Positions 1 to 10,700 of a DNA stretch of 64,000 nt are shown piece by piece. The notes under the pieces are model-generated. The model saw only the letters and a program-made list of their open reading frames with translations. It had not been told where the DNA came from and did no database searches. The stretch comes from Planctomycetaceae bacterium (GTDB taxonomy: Bacteria > Planctomycetota > Planctomycetia > Planctomycetales > Planctomycetaceae), in assembly GCA_024742875.1 (NCBI GenBank), contig JANSXP010000008.1, forward strand, positions 124,001 to 188,000. The letters run 5' to 3'. The number at the start of each line of letters is the position of its first letter. Position 1 is the first letter of the stretch. Made by a program: the position numbers and the translations under genes.

Positions 1-1
1 C

Positions 2-466
2 AACACGGCAATTGCCTCTAACAGTGGCGGCAACGAGGGCATCGGCTTCAGCATCCCCAGCAACCTGGCACAACACGTCTTTGAGCAGTTGGTCTCTTAC
101 GGTCGAGTCCGTCGCGCCTATCTGGGCGTGGAACTGGACAACAACTTCAATACGGAAGCCGCGCGACGTCTCGGTTTGCCACGTCCGGTTGGGGCTCACG
201 TGATGAAGGTCTATCGTCCTCAGAACAATCCCACTCCGGCCTACCTGGCGGGCGTGCGACCCGGTGATGTCATTCTGACATTCAATGGTGTGTCCGTGAT
301 TGATGAAAACCATCTGATCAATCTGGTCAGTCTGGCCGAGATCGGCAAAGCGACGAAGATCGAAGTATTCCGCAGCGGCCGTCGTATGGCGATGGAACTG
401 CGACTGACCGATCGCTACAGCTACCGCACGGCCGAAGATCCGAGCAACCCGTTTGCCACACGATAA
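2..466 (+). CDS. HtrA/Deg-family serine protease, C-terminal part (5' end outside window)
   Basis: The reading frame is open from the window edge to a TAA at 464-466. The first codons read NTAIASNSGGNEGIGFSIPS, the end of a trypsin-like HtrA/DegP protease domain (the GIGFSIP segment after the catalytic Ser region). A PDZ domain follows: RRAYLGVEL near its start and GVRPGDVILTFNGVSV as the typical PDZ core, and the protein ends about 20 residues after it. HtrA enzymes degrade or refold damaged envelope proteins. The catalytic triad and any signal peptide lie upstream of the window, so activity cannot be judged. Only one PDZ is present after the protease domain, as in DegS/HtrA1-type proteins, unless the N-terminus is unusual. 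Confidence 0.88.
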   Translation, partial: NTAIASNSGGNEGIGFSIPSNLAQHVFEQLVSYGRVRRAYLGVELDNNFNTEAARRLGLPRPVGAHVMKVYRPQNNPTPAYLAGVRPGDVILTFNGVSVIDENHLINLVSLAEIGKATKIEVFRSGRRMAMELRLTDRYSYRTAEDPSNPFATR

Positions 467-500
467 CTCTGGACCGGCAGGCAGTTCCGCACGTGCAATG

Positions 501-527
501 GGCGACCTTTGGAGGTCGCCTTTTTTT
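501..527 (+). terminator. Rho-independent terminator of the htrA-like gene
   Basis: A perfect 7-bp stem GGCGACC / GGTCGCC with loop TTTGGA is followed at once by seven T residues. It lies 35 bp after the protease stop codon. Confidence 0.93.
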
Positions 528-1000
528 GTGTGTGCTCAGATAGGTGCCCGCCCAGGCGTCGGATGAGCCCCGGGTATCGTTTCCGCAGCCGCCCGGCAGG
601 ATCTCACGGACTTTGGCACTGGGGCAGCGTACCTGAGATGGCGCAGATTGCTGCGTCCTCGTTTCGCGGGACTTTTCCTCTCAGAGGGCACGGCCAACAC
701 CTGTTGCCAGGCGATAGAAAGGTCCGAACAGTGAGAATGGGCAAAAAAGGTGCGGAAACGGGTGATTCGACGCGACCACAGCGGAGGATCGACCGATCAG
801 GTTCAGATCTCGATTGATCGTGCGCAAACCGACGATACAATCCTGCCTCCTGAAGCAAAAACGCTGTGTTTTTGCTCTTTACTGCCCCTCCATCTCGACG
901 CTCAGGGCTTTAGAGGTTGCCGTCAGCAGTGCTGGCCGTGATTCACTGATCACCCCGTCGACTGGAATCGCGTCTTTCACGACGCACAGACTGGAATATC
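528..1000. other. Intergenic region upstream of rpsO, no convincing gene
   Basis: About 470 bp lie between the terminator and rpsO. Short open frames exist on both strands, but none has a recognisable protein sequence, a good ribosome binding site or conserved composition. It presumably holds the rpsO promoter and leader. I could not identify an S15-binding pseudoknot by eye. Confidence 0.5.
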
Positions 1001-1270
1001 ATGCCCATTTCCGTGGAAATGAAAGCGAAGCTTCGCAAAGAGTTCGGACAGAGTGATAACGACACCGGGTCACCACAGGTGCAGATTGCCTGCCTGACCT
1101 ACCAGATCAACGTCCTGACAGAACACCTGCGAAGCAACAAGAAGGACCATTCGTCCCGACGTGGACTGCTGAGAATGGTTAGCCGACGCCGTCGGCACCT
1201 TGATTACCTCAAGGCCACCGCTCCAGACCAGTATCTGGATATGATTTCTCGTCTTGGAATTCGAAAGTAG
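1001..1270 (+). CDS. rpsO: 30S ribosomal protein S15
   Basis: An 89-residue protein, the normal length for S15. S15 binds the 16S rRNA central domain early in 30S assembly and bridges to the 50S subunit. Diagnostic segments are GSPQVQIACLTYQINVLTEHL, LRSNKKDHSSRRGLLRMVSRRRRHLDYL and the C-terminal SRLGIRK. The ATG start matches the family N-terminus (MPIS followed by the first helix); no strong Shine-Dalgarno is seen before it. The gene is upstream of pnp, the classic rpsO-pnp order, but a hairpin terminator and about 370 bp separate the two. Confidence 0.97.
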   Translation: MPISVEMKAKLRKEFGQSDNDTGSPQVQIACLTYQINVLTEHLRSNKKDHSSRRGLLRMVSRRRRHLDYLKATAPDQYLDMISRLGIRK

Positions 1271-1276
1271 CTGGAT

Positions 1277-1304
1277 GGGCGTTCGCCGTTGCGGACGCCC
1301 TTGA
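1277..1304 (+). terminator. Hairpin terminator after rpsO
   Basis: A 10-bp stem GGGCGTTCGC / GCGGACGCCC (one G-U pair) with a 4-nt loop starts 7 bp after the rpsO stop, followed by TTGATTTTGT. The arms resemble those of the hairpin that follows pnp at 3793-3820. Confidence 0.8.
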
Positions 1305-1639
1305 TTTTGTATCTGGCGGGCTGCGGATTCTGTGCCGCATCATGTTTGGTTGCCCGCAATGCTGGTAAGTCGTTTATCTTTTTGTGTTGATTGATTGCTG
1401 CCACAGGTTCGTCGCGGATTGCCGCCACCTGGGGCGACTTTAAAGTTGTCGGAATTTGCAGGCAGGAAAAAGTTTGCAGACGGATCGGTCCGCCGATGAT
1501 CGCCTGGTGAGGCGCATGGAACGGACGACCGGGCTGAAGGGAAGCCTTGCTGTTTTGATGCCGTGAAGTTGCTACACGTGCCGAATGTCTGATGAGAACC
1601 GCGATCAGCAATCTCATTCCGGCTGCTGCCGGGTAAGGA
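1305..1639. other. rpsO-pnp intergenic region / pnp leader
   Basis: About 335 bp without a believable gene. A 170-residue minus-strand open frame (1204-1716) crosses rpsO and pnp and looks like a chance frame. The pnp ribosome binding site TAAGGA is at 1634-1639. Confidence 0.5.
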
Positions 1640-1645
1640 TTGATC

Positions 1646-3781
<2,136 letters not shown>

Positions 3782-3792
3782 ATTCGGCTGGG

Positions 3793-3820
3793 TGGGCGTT
3801 CTGCTGCGGCAGGACGCCCA
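3793..3820 (+). terminator. Hairpin after pnp
   Basis: A 12-bp stem (arms TGGGCGTTCTGC and GCAGGACGCCCA, one G-U pair) with a 4-nt loop lies 12 bp after the pnp stop. The T-run after it is poor (TCGCCCGTACTTTCT), so it may act mainly as an mRNA 3'-end stabiliser or a partial terminator before the kinase gene. Confidence 0.6.
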
Positions 3821-3856
3821 TCGCCCGTACTTTCTCTGCTGCAAAAAGCGGAACCT

Positions 3857-4588
3857 ATGGCCGAGGCGCTCAACGACAGCGAACGCGAGCGATTGCAGGC
3901 TCAAAGTACTGAGCTGGCAACGCTGGCTGGTGGACTTGCGCACGAGATTCGCAATCCGCTGTCGACGATTCGCATGAATCTGGAGCTGTTGTCGGAAGAT
4001 CTGAGCGAGCAGGATTCGGGGAACGCCCGACGAATGCTCAATCGTGTATCGCGGGTGCAGTCGGAATGCCTCAACCTGGAGGGCGTGCTGAACGCCTTTT
4101 TGCAGTTTGCCAAAGCAGGAGAACTGTCACTGCAGGCTGGCAGCCTGAACGATGAAGTTGCCGACTTTCTCAATTTCCTGACGGCCGAAGCGGCGGACGC
4201 CGGGGTCCAGCTGAGCTCTCATCTGGATGCCAATCTGCCACCCGTGCGGATGGACCGGGCCCTGATTCGTCAGGTGTTGTCCAATCTGGCGAGAAACGCA
4301 CTGCAGGCTATGCCCGAAGGCGGCACACTGGAATTTCTGACGATGGTTCGTGATGGCGAAGTCGTGCTGGAAGTGATCGACACCGGTGAGGGCATGGATG
4401 CGAAGACCGTGGAACACATGTTTCGCGCCTTCTTTTCCACGCGGTCAGCCGGCAGCGGACTGGGATTGCCGACCGTTCGTCGTATCATTGAAGCACACGG
4501 AGGCACGATTGCCTGCGACAGCGAACCCGGACGAGGCACGCGATTCACCATCGTCCTGCCTGAAAAACCGGATGCTGCGGGCGTCTGA
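3857..4588 (+). CDS. soluble NtrB-type sensor histidine kinase without a sensor domain
   Basis: A 243-residue protein made of little more than a transmitter module. The HisKA H-box [11 protein letters not shown] carries the predicted phospho-His at residue 29; the HATPase_c domain shows [11 protein letters not shown] (N box), DTGEGM (G1) and [12 protein letters not shown] (G2). There is no transmembrane segment, PAS or GAF domain, so the signal must come through a partner protein or the short N-terminus. It is the obvious phosphodonor for the sigma-54 response regulator 29 bp downstream. The start ATG at 3857 is the first in frame; the site before it (GCGGAAC) is weak. Confidence 0.9.
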   Translation: MAEALNDSERERLQAQSTELATLAGGLAHEIRNPLSTIRMNLELLSEDLSEQDSGNARRMLNRVSRVQSECLNLEGVLNAFLQFAKAGELSLQAGSLNDEVADFLNFLTAEAADAGVQLSSHLDANLPPVRMDRALIRQVLSNLARNALQAMPEGGTLEFLTMVRDGEVVLEVIDTGEGMDAKTVEHMFRAFFSTRSAGSGLGLPTVRRIIEAHGGTIACDSEPGRGTRFTIVLPEKPDAAGV

Positions 4589-4617
4589 TCGAGTCACGAA
4601 AAAACTGCCCTGGGACT

Positions 4618-6036
4618 ATGGCGGAATCCAAAAACGAAACTCCGGATCTTAGCACCATCCCCATTCGCGTCCTTGTCGTGGACGACGATGAGGGACACGC
4701 TCAGGCTGTGGCCGACAGTCTGGAACGAATCAACTGTGACTGCAAGGTCGCCACCTCCGGCGAAGCCGGATCGCAGATGATCTCCAGCGAATCCTGGGAC
4801 GTGGTGGTCACCGATCTGCAGATGGGCAATGTCGACGGAATTGAAATCCTGCAGCATGCCAAGGAGGAATTGCCGGACGCGGAAGTGATTGTGCTGACCG
4901 GCCACGGTTCGATCACGTCGGCCGTGACTGCCATGCAGCATGGAGCCTACACCTACCTGACCAAACCACTGGACATTGGCGAACTTCGCTCCGCCGTTGA
5001 GAAAGCGGCCGCACGACTGAGGCTGATTCGCCGCAATGCCGAACTGCGACGCTCGCTGGAGGAACGCTTCGGATTTGAAGGCGTCATCGGCAACAGCCCG
5101 CAGATGCACCGCATCATTGAGATCCTCAAAAATGTGGCGCCCACCGATACAACTGTGCTGATTCAGGGCGAGAACGGCACCGGGAAGGAACTGGTGGCCA
5201 AAGCACTGCACCACAACAGCCCGCGCAAGAGCAAGCCGTTTGTGCCTCTGAACATCTCGGCCCTGCCAGACAGCACACTCGAGAGCGAACTGTTTGGGCA
5301 CGAACAGGGCGCCTTCACGGGAGCATCCGGTCGTCGTGTGGGCAAGTTTGAATACGCCAACGGCGGCACACTGTTCCTGGATGAAGTGGGCGAGATGCCC
5401 ATGGACACGCAGGTGAAGCTGCTGCGTGTTCTGGAGGATCGTCGCATCACGCGTCTGGGTGCGAATGATGAAATGGAGATCAACGTGCGTCTGGTGGCTG
5501 CCACCAACGCCAATCTCAAAAAGATGGTGGAAGACGGCACCTTCCGTGAAGACCTTTATTACCGATTGAATGTGGTATCGCTGCAGCTGCCGCCTCTGCG
5601 GGAACGACCGGCGGACATCCCTCTGCTGATGGAGCACTTCCTGAAGGAGATGACTCGCAAGACGGGCCGTGAAGTGAGCGGTTTCTCGCGAACTGCCCGG
5701 CGGGCACTGTTGAGCTACCACTGGCCTGGCAACATTCGCCAGTTGCGAAACAGCATTGAAAGCATGGTCGTCATGGACATCGACGGGCTGCTGGATGTCG
5801 ATGATCTGCCGGCAGAGATCGCTCCGCTGGTGGAAAGTGAAGACACGCTCGCCGAGGTCGAAGGCATCTCAGGGGCTGACTCGCTGATTGGTCGGCCCAT
5901 GGACGAGGTGGAAAAATACTACATCCAGCGAGCTCTGGAACTGACGGACGGCAACCGGGAAGAAACATCACGACTTCTTGGCATCGGCGAACGCACGCTG
6001 TATCGCAAGATCAACGGCTACGGTTTGCGGAAGTAG
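4618..6036 (+). CDS. sigma-54-dependent response regulator, NtrC family
   Basis: A 472-residue three-domain activator: receiver (about 16-130, VVDDDE acidic pocket, phospho-Asp D66 in VVTDLQM, Lys in TKPLD), AAA+ domain (about 158-385) and a Fis-type HTH (about 430-470, ending [20 protein letters not shown]). The AAA+ domain has Walker A GENGTGKE, the sigma-54 contact loop GAFTGA, Walker [13 protein letters not shown] and the arginine-finger region [11 protein letters not shown]. It should hydrolyse ATP to open sigma-54 promoters after phosphorylation by the kinase upstream. Target genes are not evident; I saw no convincing -24/-12 element in the window. Confidence 0.95.
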   Translation: MAESKNETPDLSTIPIRVLVVDDDEGHAQAVADSLERINCDCKVATSGEAGSQMISSESWDVVVTDLQMGNVDGIEILQHAKEELPDAEVIVLTGHGSITSAVTAMQHGAYTYLTKPLDIGELRSAVEKAAARLRLIRRNAELRRSLEERFGFEGVIGNSPQMHRIIEILKNVAPTDTTVLIQGENGTGKELVAKALHHNSPRKSKPFVPLNISALPDSTLESELFGHEQGAFTGASGRRVGKFEYANGGTLFLDEVGEMPMDTQVKLLRVLEDRRITRLGANDEMEINVRLVAATNANLKKMVEDGTFREDLYYRLNVVSLQLPPLRERPADIPLLMEHFLKEMTRKTGREVSGFSRTARRALLSYHWPGNIRQLRNSIESMVVMDIDGLLDVDDLPAEIAPLVESEDTLAEVEGISGADSLIGRPMDEVEKYYIQRALELTDGNREETSRLLGIGERTLYRKINGYGLRK

Positions 6037-6136
6037 CGGTCTGCGATCCACCACCTGCTCGCAGCGGACCTTCTGCCGGGGAACCGTGCCAATCTGCTGA
6101 TCGAACGATCATTTGACAACAGGAACGAGGAACGCC

Positions 6137-7174
6137 ATGAAAGCCCTGCTGCTGGCCGAATACAAAAAGCTCGAACTGACCGACATCCCCACACCGGAAA
6201 TCGGTCCGGACGACATTCTGGTGCAGGTGGCCGCCTGTGGCATCTGCGGCAGTGACATCCATGGCTGGGATGGCAGCAGCGGCCGACGTCAGCCTCCCCT
6301 GGTGATGGGGCACGAGGCGGCCGGCACTGTTGCGGCCGTTGGCAAAAATGTCACAGGATACGCCGAAGGGGATCGCATCACGTTTGATTCCACCGTCTGG
6401 TGTGGCAAGTGCGCGTACTGCCTGAGCGGTCGGCCCAACCTGTGTGACAACCGAATGGTTCTGGGCGTCAGTTGTGACGACTACCGTCGTTATGGCTGCT
6501 TTGCTGAGTATGTCAGTGTGCCGGCCCGCATCTGCTGCAAACTGCCGGACAGTCTGCCGTTTGAACACGCCGCGTTGATTGAAGCGGTTTCTGTGGCCGT
6601 TCACGCCGCCAATCGCACGCCCGTTTCCCTGGGAGACACGGCCGTTGTTGTTGGCAGCGGCATGATTGGTCTGCTCGTGATTCAGGCGATCAAACAGAAA
6701 GGCTGCGCCCAGGTCATCGCCACGGACCTGAATGACCAGCGTCTGGAAGTTGCCAAAAAACTGGGCGCCGACGTGACGATCAACGTCGGTAAAGAAGATG
6801 CGGTCGCCCGCGTGGCCGAACTGACGAACGGTCGAGGGGCCGATGTGGCCCTGGAAGTGGTGGGCGCCACGCCCACCATCAAGTCGGCCATCGACTGCAC
6901 TCGCAAAGGCGGCTCCGTCACCATCGTGGGCAATCTGGCTCCGACCATCGAACTGCCGCTGCAGTCTGTCGTCACGCGGGAACTGAATGTCTTCGGCTCC
7001 TGTGCGTCCAGCGGTGAATATCCGGCCTGTGTGGATCTTCTGGCCGGTGGCATGATCCGCGTGGAAGAACTGATCACCGCCAAAGCTCCGCTGGAACAGG
7101 GGCACGACTGGTTTGAACGGCTGTATGCGGGCGAACCTGAAGCGATGAAAGTTGTCCTTTGTCCGTCGCTTTAA
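6137..7174 (+). CDS. zinc-dependent alcohol dehydrogenase (sorbitol/threonine dehydrogenase-like)
   Basis: A 345-residue medium-chain dehydrogenase. The GroES-like half has the catalytic zinc site CGICGSDIHG and GHEAAG, and the structural zinc lobe CGKCAYCLSGRPNLC. The Rossmann half has VVGSGMIGLLVIQA for NAD(P) binding. The sequence is closest to the polyol/threonine dehydrogenase branch (2,3-butanediol, sorbitol, galactitol enzymes), but substrate cannot be set from sequence. I start at ATG 6137, which has GAGG at 6127-6130; a TTG at 6113 extends the frame by 8 residues with no good site. It stands alone, on the same strand as its neighbours. Confidence 0.9.
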   Translation: MKALLLAEYKKLELTDIPTPEIGPDDILVQVAACGICGSDIHGWDGSSGRRQPPLVMGHEAAGTVAAVGKNVTGYAEGDRITFDSTVWCGKCAYCLSGRPNLCDNRMVLGVSCDDYRRYGCFAEYVSVPARICCKLPDSLPFEHAALIEAVSVAVHAANRTPVSLGDTAVVVGSGMIGLLVIQAIKQKGCAQVIATDLNDQRLEVAKKLGADVTINVGKEDAVARVAELTNGRGADVALEVVGATPTIKSAIDCTRKGGSVTIVGNLAPTIELPLQSVVTRELNVFGSCASSGEYPACVDLLAGGMIRVEELITAKAPLEQGHDWFERLYAGEPEAMKVVLCPSL

Positions 7175-7337
7175 CGGACGTCTGTTCCTGATTTCTGTCA
7201 GCAAACCAGGCATTCACGTCCGTGGGCCGAATTTCGATCCGCTGGACGTTTGGTCCTGGCTATGATGGAACGTCCGGCGGACAGTGATCGGTCTGAACTG
7301 AAACATTCCCCGGTTCGCTCTGAATTGCCGCAACAGG

Positions 7338-7628
7338 ATGCCAGACATGCAGCTTCCTTCCGTTGACATTCTCGAAGCCCATCACGACTTCCCGTGCGAG
7401 TACACGTTCAAAGTGATTGGTTCGGCCAGTGACAATTTCACGGGACGAGTGGTCGCCTGCGTTCGTGACGAACTGGGGCTGGAAGTGGATCCACCGTTCA
7501 CTTTGCGGGCTACGAAAAACGGCCTGCACGTTTCCATCTCGCTGACACCACTGTGTGAGTCACCGCAGAAGGTGCTGGCGATTTACAGCCGGCTGGCCGG
7601 AATGGACGGCGTAGTCATGCTGCTGTGA
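7338..7628 (+). CDS. DUF493/YbeD-family small protein
   Basis: A 96-residue protein that matches the YbeD (UPF0250) fold: FPCEYTFKVIGSASDNFTGRVV at the front, VDPPFTLRATKNGLHVSISLT in the middle and a last strand VVMLL. YbeD-like proteins are small ACT-like alpha/beta domains whose role is still poorly defined; in E. coli the gene sits near lipoate genes. Here no lipoate gene is near. The start could be ATG 7338 or 7347 (M4); the first is taken. Confidence 0.82.
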   Translation: MPDMQLPSVDILEAHHDFPCEYTFKVIGSASDNFTGRVVACVRDELGLEVDPPFTLRATKNGLHVSISLTPLCESPQKVLAIYSRLAGMDGVVMLL

Positions 7629-7734
7629 GGGGCGGCCCCGCCGTCTGAACGAATCTGCCGGCAGAAACCCACACATTACAGATCCGTCGCAGGGCACAAT
7701 TGGCGAGGCAGCAGCCGGCGGGTAAAACACAGGG

Positions 7735-10700
7735 ATGGCTGTCGACGTGACCACATCCGCGCTGGACAATTTCCATTCGTGCACACGCGAGTGGTTTGAG
7801 CAGTCCTTCGCTGAGCCCACGCGGATTCAGCGGGAAGCCTGGCCCTTTATTTCGCACAATCACAGCGCGCTGCTGCTGGCCCCGACGGGTTCGGGTAAGA
7901 CACTCGCCGCTTTCATGGCGGCCATTGACCGTCTGTTCTTCCGGGAAGATCTCATCGCTGCAAGCCGTTTGCGGGCCGAACAGGCAAACGCAGGGGCGCG
8001 TGCCAGGAAAAAGAACACGCCCCCCGGCCGCATTCGCGTGGTCTACGTGTCCCCGCTGAAAGCGCTGGGCGTGGATGTGGATCGGAATCTGCGATCTCCC
8101 ATCGCCGGGCTGCGGGCGTTTGCACAGCGCAACGAAATCGCTCATCACACGCCCACCGTGGCTGTGCGATCCGGAGACACCACTCAAAAACAGCGGGCGC
8201 TGATCAACAAAGAACCGCCCGACATTCTGATCACGACTCCGGAATCACTGTACCTGATGCTCACCTCGCAGGCCGAGTCGGTGCTGAGCAAAGTGGAAAC
8301 TGTCATCGTGGACGAAATCCACGCCATGGCGGGCACCAAGCGGGGCACGCACCTGTTTACGACACTGGAACGCCTGGAACTGCTGCGGCAGAAGACGGCC
8401 GGTGAGTCTTTCGTTCCTCCGCTCCAGCGCATTGGCCTGTCAGCGACGCAAAGGCCGCTGGAAGAAATTGCCTGTTTGCTGGGCGGTGGGCAGGCCACAG
8501 CAGCCCCGGCGACACCCGTCCAGCCACGTCCGGTGCAGATTGTGGACGCCTCGGAGAAACGCCGCTTCGCCGTCACCATTGAAACTCCGGCCGAAGATCT
8601 GCAACAGGACGACGACGAACCGGACGACATCCCGATTGGCAACGCCGCCTCGGCGCCGTCGATCCCTTCTGTCTGGCCGTCCATTCACCCACGGCTGGTG
8701 GAACTGATTCGGCAGAATCGCTCCACCATGATCTTTGTGAACAGTCGTCGCCTCGCCGAACGTCTGGCGACCGCCATCAATGAAACGGCCGAGGAAGAAA
8801 TCGCGCTGGCGCATCATGGGTCCATCGCCAAAGACATCCGGGCGGAAATTGAAGATCGACTCAAACGCGGCGATCTGCCGGCCATGGTGGCCACCTCGTC
8901 GATGGAACTGGGCATCGATATGGGGGCCGTGGATCTGGTGATTCAGATTGAGGCCCCGCCCTCGATTGCATCGGGCACCCAGCGCATCGGCCGCGCTGGT
9001 CATCAGGTGGGTGCCCTGAGCACGGGAATTATCTTCCCCAAGTATCGCGGCGATCTGGTGGCCTGCAGCGCGGCGGCAGGCGCAATGCTGGAGGGGTGGG
9101 TTGAGGAAACCAAATATCCTCGCAACCCGCTGGATGTGCTGGCTCAGCAGATCGTCGCCATGACGTGCCGCGATGCGCTGCACGTGGACGAAATCTATGC
9201 GACACTGCGCAGCGCGGCTCCGTTTTTTGAATTGCCACATGCGTCATTCGTGAGCGTGCTGGATCTGCTGTCGGGGCGTTATCCGTCCGATGAATTCTCC
9301 GAACTGCGACCGCGCATCAACTGGGATCGCGTCAGCGGCATGGTTTCGCCGCGCAAAGGCGCCCAGCGGCTGGCGATCCTCAACGGCGGCACAATTCCTG
9401 ACCGGGGACTTTACGGTGTCTTTCTGGTCGGTGCTGACGGCGAAACCACGGGGGGCCGCGTGGGCGAACTGGATGAGGAGATGGTGTTTGAATGTCGGCC
9501 CGGCGACGTGTTTCTGCTGGGTGCCTCATCGTGGCGGGTCATGGACATCACCCGCGATCGGGTCCTCGTGTCACCGGCCCCCGGTGAACCGGGTCGCATG
9601 CCGTTCTGGCGCGGCGATGGCCCGGGACGGCCGTTTGAATTTGGCAAAGCCATTGGAGGCCTGTCCCGAGAGCTGGCGGGCGTCACACGCACCGACGCGC
9701 TCGATCGGCTTACGCAGCAGCACGGACTGCAGGAGTCGGCAGCTGAGTCACTGCTGGGCTATCTGGAGGATCAGCGGGAAGCCGTTGAAGAACTGCCGAC
9801 CGATAACACGATTGTGATCGAGAGTTTCCTGGACGAAATTGGCGACTGGCGGATCGTCATTCTCAGCCCGTTTGGTTCGCGCGTGCACGCCCCGTGGGCG
9901 CTGCTTGTCTCCGCCAGACTGCGGGCAGAGACCGACGACGATGTGGACGTGATGTGGACGGACGACGGCATCGTCTTTCGTATTCCGGAAGCATTTGATC
10001 TGCCGCCGGAAGCCACGTTTTTTCCGAATCCTGAAGACGTGGAGGAAGATCTGATTCGGGAAATCGGCGGCACCGCGCTGTTTGCGGCTCGGTTTCGCGA
10101 AAACGCGGCCCGTTCTCTGCTGCTGCCGCGTCGCAGTCCGCAGAAACGCTCACCGCTGTGGCTGCAGCGACGAAAGTCGGCCGACCTTTTGAAAGTTGCC
10201 TCACGGTTTCCCGCGTTTCCCATTCTTATCGAAACTTACCGTGAGTGTTTGCAGGATGTGTTCGATATGCCGGGCTTCATCTCCCTGCTGAAGGACATCC
10301 GCACCCGCAACATTCGTGTGCGCTCAGTCCGCACGGAACACCCCTCACCGTACTCCGGTGCCGTGCTGTTCAACTATGTTGGCAACTACATCTACGACGG
10401 CGATGCCCCCCTGGCCGAACGCCGCGCGCAGACGCTGTCGCTGGATCACGCCCAGCTGCGGGAGCTGCTGGGCACTGTCGATTTCCGTGAACTGTTCGAT
10501 CCACAGGTCGTTGTGGACGTGGAACGCGACCTGCAGCGTTTGAATGACTACAAACTGCGGCACGATGATGACCTGCATTCCCTGCTGCTGGACCTGGGCC
10601 CGTTGACGATTGAGGAAACTGGACAGCGATGCCAGCCGGATGATGTGACGGCCGGTCACCTCCAGCAGTGGATCACCCAGCTGATCGGCGGACGACGCGC

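Noticed and set aside
509-1056. Several 60-100 codon frames between the HtrA-like gene and rpsO
   Set aside because: They overlap one another on both strands, follow a strong terminator and have no protein-like composition.
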